Positions 24,358 to 31,468 of a stretch of DNA of 64,000 bases are shown one piece after another; position 1 is the stretch's first letter; each line of letters opens with the position of its first letter. The notes below the pieces were generated by a model, which saw nothing but the letters and a program-made list of their open reading frames with translations, ran no database searches and was not told the origin of the DNA. The position numbers and the translations under genes were made by a program. The stretch is from Acidobacteriota bacterium (GTDB taxonomy: Bacteria; Acidobacteriota; Terriglobia; Terriglobales; Acidobacteriaceae), in assembly GCA_013289765.1 (NCBI GenBank), contig JABCZI010000010.1:124001-188000 (forward strand), given 5' to 3'.

Positions 24358-25929
24358 TTAAATCGGAGAGTGATGTCCCTGCACAATCATCTCCTCGGCA
24401 ATTCGGCGCGCTTCGGGAAGAGTCTTAGCCGCGTCACGATCGATCTCGGCCGGCAGATCCTTTTGAATCTTCGCAAGTTCCTCGTCGAAAAGTCGGGTTA
24501 TTAATTCGGGAGAATGTTCGAGAGGCTTGCCATTGTCGCCCTTCACTTTGACCTTGTGCCGTACCCGTTGCGCGATCATCAAGCGATAAATGCGGTCGGT
24601 TGCCAGGTCCTCCATGTAGCCGTCGAGCAAACTGGCTCCTTTCCCGTTGAGAACGCCGTTGCGATAACGGATTACGGTACGCACCGCCGCCCGTGTGCCG
24701 GCAAGCGTGATTTCGCCCACGCCCTTCGGAATCGGGCGCAGATCGGGATGTGAATTCGGCAGCTTGGGCCGCTTCGCAATCTGATTGGGATAGGGAAATT
24801 GGGCCACCGCAATCTCGTTCTGGTCGGGATGACCTGTCCACGCTCCATCCATCAGGCAATGCGCTTCATTTTCCTTGTCTTGCTTCAGAACCTTCATGGC
24901 GCGCTCGTTCAATGCCGGATCAGTGCGGCTGGGGAAGAGCGCGGTCATTCCCCCGATCGCGAGCGCTCCGTGCTTGTGACAAATCTCCGGCATTAAAGTG
25001 CGGAAGTTCTGAAAGAACGCCACATCGTGCGGGATGGTGTTGCGGTCGGGCAGAATCCAATTCGGATCGTCGAGCATGAAATCGATTAGCGACGCCATGT
25101 AATCCCAGCGTCCCAGGTTCAATCCCAGGCAATGGTCGCGCAGATTGAATAGGAATTCCTCCATTTGATAGGCCAGCGGGTGTGCCTCCACCAGCGCCAT
25201 GCACTTGATGTAATTGCGCGGCAGGCCTTTATGTTCGGCGAACGCCTGGAAGAGATCGCGCCACCAGAACGCCTCTTCCGCGGACTCGCTCTTGGGGATG
25301 TAGACGCAAAAATTGTGAGGCAACTTAGCCGGATCGATCTGATACCAGATCAGAGCCAGATCGAAGAGGGAAGCAGACATGATCTCGTTCTTGATAATCC
25401 CGGCCTGGCTGATGTGCAAACCGCGCGGCCGCACCCAGGTAACAAGCTTCGACGGCTGAACCGAAACTTTCTTGTTCCGCTTCTTGTCGTCATAGCTGAG
25501 TTCATATTTGTAGGCCGCGACCGTATTCTTGATCGCCAGCATGGAGTGCTCCCAAATATTCGCGGTGGAATCTTCCAAATCGATCATGACGGCAGGCGAT
25601 CCTGAGTTCAGCAGCTTTACCGTCAACTCGCCGTCATCGGCGGGGCCAGTCATCTGGTTGCGCTGGTCAGCGCACCACTCGGGCACCTCGATCCGCCAGT
25701 TCGATGTGGTCGCCTCGGAAGCGGGCCGATAGGTTGGGGGCTGACCGCGATGCGACGTGCGCAGCACTTCCTCACGTTCGGCGATCAATTTTTGTTGCCG
25801 AGAAGTGAATTGCTTGTGCAGCGGCAGCAGGAAGTCAAAGAATCCGCTGGGAAAATCTTTTTGCGGATTCAAATCTGCGGGCGCGTAATTCATATACTGC
25901 GACGTAGCGTTTTCGGTATGCGATGTCAT
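24358..25929 (-). CDS. aceB: Malate synthase A
   Basis: 523 aa, usual length for the A form. An AAGGAT site lies 7 nt before the ATG. The TIM-barrel carries the catalytic and Mg residues: LVTWVRPRGLHISQ (Arg), CMALVEAHPLAYQMEE, LRDHCLGLNLGRWDYMASLI (Glu/Asp Mg ligands in this region) and the C-terminal catalytic Asp in AHCLMDGAWTGHPD. It condenses glyoxylate with acetyl-CoA to malate. No isocitrate lyase gene is nearby, so here its glyoxylate may come from oxalate, glycolate or purine breakdown rather than the classic bypass; this is inference from context. Confidence 0.95.
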   Translation of the reverse strand: MTSHTENATSQYMNYAPADLNPQKDFPSGFFDFLLPLHKQFTSRQQKLIAEREEVLRTSHRGQPPTYRPASEATTSNWRIEVPEWCADQRNQMTGPADDGELTVKLLNSGSPAVMIDLEDSTANIWEHSMLAIKNTVAAYKYELSYDDKKRNKKVSVQPSKLVTWVRPRGLHISQAGIIKNEIMSASLFDLALIWYQIDPAKLPHNFCVYIPKSESAEEAFWWRDLFQAFAEHKGLPRNYIKCMALVEAHPLAYQMEEFLFNLRDHCLGLNLGRWDYMASLIDFMLDDPNWILPDRNTIPHDVAFFQNFRTLMPEICHKHGALAIGGMTALFPSRTDPALNERAMKVLKQDKENEAHCLMDGAWTGHPDQNEIAVAQFPYPNQIAKRPKLPNSHPDLRPIPKGVGEITLAGTRAAVRTVIRYRNGVLNGKGASLLDGYMEDLATDRIYRLMIAQRVRHKVKVKGDNGKPLEHSPELITRLFDEELAKIQKDLPAEIDRDAAKTLPEARRIAEEMIVQGHHSPI

Positions 25930-26045
25930 GGATGAGATCCTTCAATGAGCCGTAGGCGATGAGTTTGGATGCGGTTCGAGGCACTCAGTGTTTCCAACCA
26001 TTGCTGGAATTATCCTACTGCAAAGCTGGGCAATGTCCTGAGTCC

Positions 26046-26828
26046 TCATGCAGACTTGATAAAGAAGTACAAGCTCATGACAATGCCGACAGCGATCACC
26101 AAAATCCGTACCTTGCGAGGATCGGCTTTCTGGGCGTAATGCGCTCCGAACCAGCCGCCAGTTAGGGCTCCGGCGATCATCACGCCGCATTGTGGCCACA
26201 AGACCGCGCCAGCCAGGATAAAGGTGACCACCGCGGCGGCATTGATGGCAGCGGCGAGCAGCGTCCGAATTGCGCCCATGGCATGGATGTCGCGCATTCC
26301 CAGGGCCGCCAGCATTCCTAGCGTGATGAATCCGATCCCAGCCCCGAAGTATCCGCCGTAAATTGCAACCAGCAGTTCCACGAACGAGCTTATGACGATG
26401 GCTCGCCACGACGTTGCGCTGAGGTCATCCATCACTGAAGTTTTACCCGCGAGGCCGCGAATGGTGTTGCCGAAGGCGAACAGCAGAGTTCCGCTCAGCA
26501 ACAGCCAGGGCACGAGGTGCATAAAAGTGTGTTGCGGAGTCTTCAGCAAGAGCAACGCACCGGCCCAGCCTCCGGCAACGCTGGTCACTAGCAGTGGGAT
26601 CAAGAGACGAAGCGGCACGTTGAGCCGCTTCAGGTATGCGAGCGTACTGGCAGCCAAGCCGGGCCAAAGCGCCACTGTATTGGTGGCATTGGCCTGCACC
26701 GGAGGCACGCGCAGGAGCAAGAGAGCGGGGAACGAAATGAAGCTGCCTCCGCCCGCCAGGGCGTTCAGCGTTCCGGCAATGCACGCGGCGAGAAATAGGA
26801 AGAAGTATTGGCTGAGATGCAATCCCAT
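26046..26828 (-). CDS. TauE/SafE-family sulfite/organosulfonate exporter-like permease
   Basis: 260 aa with about eight membrane helices. The N-terminal motif GTLNALAGGGSFISFPALL (split: NALAGGGSFISFP, about 22-34) is the family signature, repeated in degenerate form in the second half as GGYFGAGIGFITLGMLAALG. Between them lies a short loop with GLAGKTSVMDDLS. Members export or import small anions such as sulfite, sulfoacetate or taurine-derived sulfonates; the substrate here is unknown. It starts 217 bp from malate synthase, in the same orientation, so membership in the glyoxylate operon is doubtful. Confidence 0.87.
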   Translation of the reverse strand: MGLHLSQYFFLFLAACIAGTLNALAGGGSFISFPALLLLRVPPVQANATNTVALWPGLAASTLAYLKRLNVPLRLLIPLLVTSVAGGWAGALLLLKTPQHTFMHLVPWLLLSGTLLFAFGNTIRGLAGKTSVMDDLSATSWRAIVISSFVELLVAIYGGYFGAGIGFITLGMLAALGMRDIHAMGAIRTLLAAAINAAAVVTFILAGAVLWPQCGVMIAGALTGGWFGAHYAQKADPRKVRILVIAVGIVMSLYFFIKSA

Positions 26829-26907
26829 GAAAGGTTAGAGGACCGGAGGCGAAGACGAACTCGCGCAAGCCCTCTCAATTCTGACCGAGAAGCGGAGAAT
26901 TAGCCAG

Positions 26908-27978
26908 CTATTGCAGGTTCTTGACTTTCTTTCGCACGGCGGCAAGCAGCGGCGCAGGCAGTGCGGCATAGCCTTCCTGCAATGCATATTGCTGACCATC
27001 GGTGTATACCCAATCGAGAAGATTGCCTAGAGCGGCCTCACGCGCCGCCTCCGATGGCGTGGTTCGCAAATAAATCCAGGTAAAACTGGTAATAGGAAAT
27101 GATTCCGCACCGGGCGCGTTAGTCAAAGAGGCGGAGAAGTTATTCCATCGCGGCGCCTCTGCCGCCTGGCACGCCGCATCGATGCTCTCAGGGGAAGCTT
27201 TCACGAACTTGCCCGCCGCATTGAGCACCGCTGCTTGAGCAATATTTCCCTTCACCGCATATTGATACTCGACATAGCCGATCGAGCCAGGATTGTGTTT
27301 CACCTTATCTGCCATGTCGGAACTGCGCTCTGCCGGTTCGCCCACCGGCCACTTGGGCGACGGCGTCACTCCCACCTGAGCCCGAAACTTCGAACTTGCT
27401 TTGGAAAGAAACTCAGTCAATACGTAGTTCGATCCCTTTCCTGCGGGACGGTTGACCACTTGAATTGGAAGCGCGGGCAGAGAAACATCTGGATTAAGCT
27501 TCGCAATCTGCGGCGCATTCCACATCTTCACATCGCCGAGGAAGATCTGAGCCAATACTTCTCCTGAAAGGCGAAGTTCCTGGTGAACATCGGGCAGGTT
27601 GTAGATGGGGACGATCCCGATAAGAACGACCGGGAGTTCGATCAGGTCACCTTCTTTTCGCTCTCGATCCGTTAACTGCGATTCGCCCGCGCCGAAATCT
27701 CCGGCGTTATGGGAAATTTGTTTGATGCCTTCGCTGGTGCCGACCGGAAGATAGCGCATTTGTATACTGGCGCTGCGCTTGCCGTACTCCTGCGTCCAGC
27801 GGTTGTACAGGGGCGCCGGAACACTCGAACCGGAACCGACGAGGACAACTGCATTCTGGGCCTTGGCCAAGGTCGCGTTCGGGCCTAGACCAAAAAGAGA
27901 CAGCAGACAAAGATACTGCGAAAAGTTATTGAACAATCTCGCTATGCCTGGCTTCGATCCAGTTGCAGTTGTCTTCAT
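26908..27978 (-). CDS. pstS: Phosphate ABC transporter substrate-binding protein PstS
   Basis: 356 aa with an N-terminal signal segment (about 19-41). Phosphate-binding motifs are GSGSSVPAPLYNRW (about 47-60), VGTSEGIKQI, FGAGESQLTDRE, GKGSNYVLTEFLSKAS and GSIGYVEYQYAV. The binding protein would deliver phosphate to a PstCAB importer, but pstC, pstA, pstB and phoU are absent from this window, so it is an orphan copy. An AAGGAAGG site precedes the ATG. The upstream 100 bp contain imperfect repeated CTGTTNTT elements reminiscent of a Pho box, weakly. Confidence 0.9.
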   Translation of the reverse strand: MKTTATGSKPGIARLFNNFSQYLCLLSLFGLGPNATLAKAQNAVVLVGSGSSVPAPLYNRWTQEYGKRSASIQMRYLPVGTSEGIKQISHNAGDFGAGESQLTDRERKEGDLIELPVVLIGIVPIYNLPDVHQELRLSGEVLAQIFLGDVKMWNAPQIAKLNPDVSLPALPIQVVNRPAGKGSNYVLTEFLSKASSKFRAQVGVTPSPKWPVGEPAERSSDMADKVKHNPGSIGYVEYQYAVKGNIAQAAVLNAAGKFVKASPESIDAACQAAEAPRWNNFSASLTNAPGAESFPITSFTWIYLRTTPSEAAREAALGNLLDWVYTDGQQYALQEGYAALPAPLLAAVRKKVKNLQ

Positions 27979-28199
27979 ATCGCCCTTCCTTGTTCGCTAC
28001 ATTAGTGGTACCCAATAACAGAAGTTAGCAACTAAAAACAGGAAGTAAAGTTACCATCGTTTTTATAGGGGAAGGTCACCTGCGCGGAAGCTTGTCGGAG
28101 CTTTAGCCCTTACGGTATCGCCGAGTTTCCCTTGTACGACAACGGTAAACTGTAAAGTTGGTCGCCTGAAGAAGCGTTAAACGTCTGTCACGTGAGTTT

Positions 28200-29045
28200 A
28201 TGTTGCCCGAAACTATGCCGCCGGAACCATCGACTGACCCCGAAGCAATAGCAAGAGAACTGTTTTCCGCGTACGAGACCGGCCAAATGGTCGAGGCACC
28301 GCCTTCGATTCGCCCTGGCTTTGATCTCAATGCAGCCTACGCGGTTGAAGCGAAGCTCCAGCAGTTTCGCGAGGCTGCCGGACATAAATCCATCGGCTGC
28401 AAAGTTGGCTACGCCAACAAAGCAATGTGGCGGGTTCTCAAACTGGAGACGCTGGTTTGGGGCCACATGTATGACGATACCGTGCATTACGCCAACGGCA
28501 ACTCCGCCGCGCTGACGATTATCCGTCCGCGGTCTTTGAAAATTGAACCTGAGATCGTATTCGGCATAAAACATCCGATCATGAACCAGGTAATCGATGC
28601 CGCCCTGGCGCTAGCATCGGTAGAGTGGCTGGCGCTTGGATTTGAAATCATCGACTGCCCGTTCCCAGCATGGAAGTTTCAGCCGAGTGATTTTGTCGCG
28701 TCCTTTGGGCTTCATGCGGCGCTCGTCATTGGGGAGAAGATACAAATACAGCCAGATCTAATTCCCAAGCTGGTAGACGAGCTGCCACGGTTCAAAGTGC
28801 GAATGTTGAAGAACGGGGAATTTGTGGAAGAAGGATCGGGAAGAAACTCGTTAAAGAGTCCCGCACTGTGCCTGGCGGAACTAGGGGCAGCCATCAACCG
28901 GCGATTTCCGTCCCACCCCTTGGGTGCTGGAGAAATTGTGAGTTCCGGCACTCTTACTGCGGGGCATCCCACCGGTAAAGGCGATCTGTGGACGGCTGTG
29001 GTCGAAGGGGTTTCTCTACCGTCACTAACGCTACGCCTAACCTAG
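28200..29045 (+). CDS. MhpD/DmpE-type hydratase (fumarylacetoacetate-hydrolase superfamily)
   Basis: 281 aa. The fold reads ALFSAYETGQMVEAPPS, AYAVEAKLQQFR, GHKSIGCKVGYANKAMW, the metal-binding IEPEIVFGI (Glu-x-Glu) followed by ASVEWLALGFEIIDCPFPAW with the third acidic ligand, and the late GAGEIVSSGTLTAGHP. This matches 2-hydroxypenta-2,4-dienoate hydratase and 4-oxalocrotonate decarboxylase, enzymes of meta-cleavage pathways. No other aromatic-degradation genes are in the window, so the natural substrate is unknown. It is divergent from pstS (221 bp between starts). Confidence 0.85.
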   Translation: MLPETMPPEPSTDPEAIARELFSAYETGQMVEAPPSIRPGFDLNAAYAVEAKLQQFREAAGHKSIGCKVGYANKAMWRVLKLETLVWGHMYDDTVHYANGNSAALTIIRPRSLKIEPEIVFGIKHPIMNQVIDAALALASVEWLALGFEIIDCPFPAWKFQPSDFVASFGLHAALVIGEKIQIQPDLIPKLVDELPRFKVRMLKNGEFVEEGSGRNSLKSPALCLAELGAAINRRFPSHPLGAGEIVSSGTLTAGHPTGKGDLWTAVVEGVSLPSLTLRLT

Positions 29046-29105
29046 ACAACTGAAGGCCGGCAGTGCGATGTGACGAGTTCCGGATGACGCCAAGGAAATG
29101 ACGCC

Positions 29106-29142
29106 AAAGAAAAAACCGCGCTGCCGGTTAGCAGCGCGGTTT
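29106..29142 (-). terminator. Rho-independent terminator of the PEP-CTERM gene
   Basis: A perfect 12-bp stem (29113-29124 with 29131-29142, AAACCGCGCTGC and its complement) closes a 6-nt loop. On the minus strand it is followed by a T-rich run (29115-29106). It lies 41 bp past the PEP-CTERM stop and can also stop the convergent hydratase transcript. Confidence 0.85.
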
Positions 29143-29182
29143 GAGTGTACTGAGGGGTAACGCTATGCGTTCGTTGCGAACT

Positions 29183-29851
29183 TTAAACCTTGGCGAGTTT
29201 GCGACGAATCACTCCCGCCAAACCAACCAAGCCGGTTCCCATGAACATCAAGCTGCTAGGCTCTGGAACCGCGCTATAGCCGATGAACTCTTGCGGACCG
29301 TGGCCTGCGGCCCCATTCAGCGGAGTGTAGAGGGTCAACCCGTTATAAGCTGAATTCGGGGCCAAGCCTGCCAGCGCCAGATAGGTAGCTTCGGTCGCAG
29401 CGAAATTAGGATTCGCCAGGAAGTACGCGAGAGCCTGTGGGTCCGAGGAAAATGTCGAAAAGAAACCCCAGATTGCCCACTGCGCCGTATTGCTGTTGAG
29501 GGTACCGTTAAGGACGCTCTCGAACATCAATCCGGCAGCTTTGTAATCCAAGGTCATCGAAGGGCCAAACATGCTAGTCGCGATGCCCTGCAGGAAAGGC
29601 GAAGCGGTGGCGTTCCATGTTTCGCTCGGAATGACAGTGTTGTCAAAGGAGTCGCACATCATTGCTGTCGAGGTCGTGCTTCCGTTGAGAGAAATGTAGT
29701 AGGGATAGCCGATATAGGGTGAACCGTTCTGAGCGGTAGCTCCATGATGGCCAGTGTAGGTCATTGAGATCGTATGGGCAAAGGCAGGGCTCGCCAACAA
29801 AAGCGAGAAGACCAAAACCGAGAGAATGAGGTGAATACGGCTTGAACGCAT
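29183..29851 (-). CDS. PEP-CTERM sorting domain protein, secreted
   Basis: 222 aa from the ATG at 29851, which follows GGGAGG by 7 nt (an in-frame start 18 nt earlier lacks one). Signal peptide: IHLILSVLVFSLLLASPAFA. The mature part is rich in Ser/Thr/Asn/Ala, with no enzyme motifs. The C-terminus is a complete exosortase signal: VPEPSS, a hydrophobic helix LMFMGTGLVGLAGVI and a basic tail RRKLAKV. Exosortase (EpsH/XrtA type) would cut at the PEP motif and pass the protein to the surface or matrix. The family of the N-terminal domain was not recognised. Confidence 0.93.
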   Translation of the reverse strand: MRSSRIHLILSVLVFSLLLASPAFAHTISMTYTGHHGATAQNGSPYIGYPYYISLNGSTTSTAMMCDSFDNTVIPSETWNATASPFLQGIATSMFGPSMTLDYKAAGLMFESVLNGTLNSNTAQWAIWGFFSTFSSDPQALAYFLANPNFAATEATYLALAGLAPNSAYNGLTLYTPLNGAAGHGPQEFIGYSAVPEPSSLMFMGTGLVGLAGVIRRKLAKV

Positions 29852-29962
29852 GAGTTTGCCTCCCAGCAAACAGAGGATGCCGTCTTTTGAAGGGCGCGAC
29901 AGCGTATCCTGATCCTTCGTAGGGGAAATCCGGCCAGCAAATCTAGAGGTGAACCCCTGGTC

Positions 29963-29977
29963 GCCTGGCAGGTGCCG
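29963..29977 (-). promoter_or_regulatory. Weak sigma-54-like element upstream of the minus-strand PEP-CTERM gene
   Basis: On the minus strand CGGCAC, five bases, AGGC: the invariant GG and GC are 10 bp apart, as required, but the -12 block matches only at GC. It lies 112 bp upstream of the ATG. Confidence 0.3.
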
Positions 29978-30268
29978 CGAAGGAGCGGCATTAAGTCAAG
30001 GAGTTAAAAACTGACTCCCGTAACTTGACGGAGAGTACCAGAGTATGGGCGACAAGGAAAATGGCCCGTTCGTGGTATTACGAGAGTTACCGCCGGGATT
30101 ATGACCGAACTGCGCGGCAAATCCCAAACAATTCCGGTTCAGGTTTAGGTTGGTGGCGCGAACTGTGAAATCCACAGGTTTTTTTATGCAGACTATTGCA
30201 TCGTCTGCTAACATGGTCGCCAGAAAAGGCGGAACCCCTTTCGATGTGGGATTCGCCAAGCGCGGTCG

Positions 30269-30283
30269 TGGCACTCAAACTGC
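30269..30283 (+). promoter_or_regulatory. Sigma-54 promoter of the plus-strand PEP-CTERM gene
   Basis: TGGCAC, five bases (TCAAA), CTGC: a perfect -24 block and a -12 block with one mismatch to TTGC, with the GG-N10-GC spacing exact. The predicted start near 30295 gives a leader of about 58 nt to the GTG at 30353. Confidence 0.6.
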
Positions 30284-30352
30284 CCTTGGGTTCGGTGGAC
30301 GAGTGCTTTGAGTCCAATCCCCCGGGACAGCCGCCGCAGGTAGGAGTTGTTT

Positions 30353-31324
30353 GTGTCCCATCCCGAAAAGGGGAACGCCGAGTTGAAGGTCAGGCGACGG
30401 CGGACCCACCGTCATCGTCGTAACCGGTTCATTCGGCGCTCACTCACCGCATTCACGGTCGCGATTATCGTTGCGAGTGTGTCGACCTTCGCGTTGCAAT
30501 ACTTCACTCCTTCATTATTCAGTGAGAGACACTCCGCGCCTCCAGCGGCGCGGGACTCCCAACCGAGCCTCAGCCGCACCAGCGCTATCAATCAGATTCT
30601 TTCCGACGCGCCTTCGTCGCGTCCGGTGTATCCCTACTCCGTGGTGGCAGGCGGAGTTGAGGACGCGAAGGAGTTGAAGTGGGTGGCGGAGCACGATCCT
30701 ATCGTGGGGGCTCACTACGCAGGTTTCAATTATGCTCACGCGCAAGTGGTGCGCCTTACCCTGGCGCGTAGCGTCTACTTGTCGTATCGCATCGGGAATC
30801 ACATCTATTGGACCCATCGAAGAGTAACGCTGCATAAAGGCGAGAAGGTGATCACCGATGGCAGCATGACCGCGCGAACGCGCTGCGGAAACCGGGTTGA
30901 AGAATCTCCGCAACAGCAGGCGGTATCGCCGGCCGAACCGCCGGCACAAAAATTCGATGAGCCAATTCGTCCTGGCGAAGGCATTGCCATGCAGTCGCCC
31001 GGAGTTCCTTTTGAATCGGCACTGAACCGGCCCCAAATCCCCGGCACTGAAACAGTCCGGCCGCTTAATTTATACGATCCATTCGTTGGCGGAAGCTTCC
31101 TGTCCCTATCCGCTCCGCCATTGCCGGTCGGCCTCTGCGCACCGGGAGGAAAGACAAAGGCTGCGGCTGCACCTGTGAGCACAGGCGGCAAAAAGAAGAG
31201 TCCAGTCTCCTGCGAGGTAGGCGGAGGAACGGAAACCGTGCCTGAACCCGGAACCTGGCTGCTGTTTGCGTCAGGCTTGGCCGCCATCGGGTGGCAGGCC
31301 CGGCGCAAGTTTTCCCGCGCTTGA
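30353..31324 (+). CDS. PEP-CTERM protein with an Arg-rich N-terminal signal anchor
   Basis: 323 aa from GTG 30353, which has AGGAG 6 nt upstream; an in-frame TTG two codons earlier touches that site and is less likely. The N-terminus is strongly basic (RRRRTHRHRRNRFIRR within residues 15-30) and followed by one helix, LTAFTVAIIVASVSTFALQY. A mid-region domain (about 95-170) reads HYAGFNYAHAQVVRLTLARS and NHIYWTHRRVTLHKGEKVITDG. A Pro/Ala linker leads to VPEPGTWLLFASGLAAIGW and the basic end QARRKFSRA, a full PEP-CTERM signal. The central domain is not one I recognise; the WTHRRVTLHKGE stretch looks like a beta-barrel-like pair of strands. Confidence 0.88.
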   Translation: MSHPEKGNAELKVRRRRTHRHRRNRFIRRSLTAFTVAIIVASVSTFALQYFTPSLFSERHSAPPAARDSQPSLSRTSAINQILSDAPSSRPVYPYSVVAGGVEDAKELKWVAEHDPIVGAHYAGFNYAHAQVVRLTLARSVYLSYRIGNHIYWTHRRVTLHKGEKVITDGSMTARTRCGNRVEESPQQQAVSPAEPPAQKFDEPIRPGEGIAMQSPGVPFESALNRPQIPGTETVRPLNLYDPFVGGSFLSLSAPPLPVGLCAPGGKTKAAAAPVSTGGKKKSPVSCEVGGGTETVPEPGTWLLFASGLAAIGWQARRKFSRA

Positions 31325-31468
31325 TCAGCTTGAAATCGACCTGAGCCGCGGTTCCGTACTTTCAACCCATCTCCTGAGAAACACTGGCGCACGGGCTCTT
31401 GCGGACTCATCTCGTCTTTCGGTAGGCTTCTGTTTCTCAACTTTTGGCTTTTCCAGCGAGGCTCTCGT

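Larger units (their letters stand above)
29852..30352. other. 501-bp intergenic region between divergent PEP-CTERM genes
   Basis: No gene is supported. It contains an interrupted inverted repeat at 29995-30029 (GTCAAG ... CTTGAC with an inner GGAGT/ACTCC pair), a hairpin at 30188-30208 (stem GCAGAC/GTCTGC), and sigma-54-like elements toward each flanking gene. A T7 run precedes the second hairpin on the wrong side for a terminator. Several open frames here carry no recognisable protein features. Confidence 0.6.

Noticed and set aside
30182-30208. Rho-independent terminator at the GCAGAC hairpin
   Set aside because: The T-run precedes the stem on the plus strand, and the minus strand has an A-run after it, so neither orientation works.
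30160-30352. Cyclic-di-GMP or other known riboswitch before the PEP-CTERM gene
   Set aside because: None of the conserved riboswitch cores I know could be aligned with the sequence.
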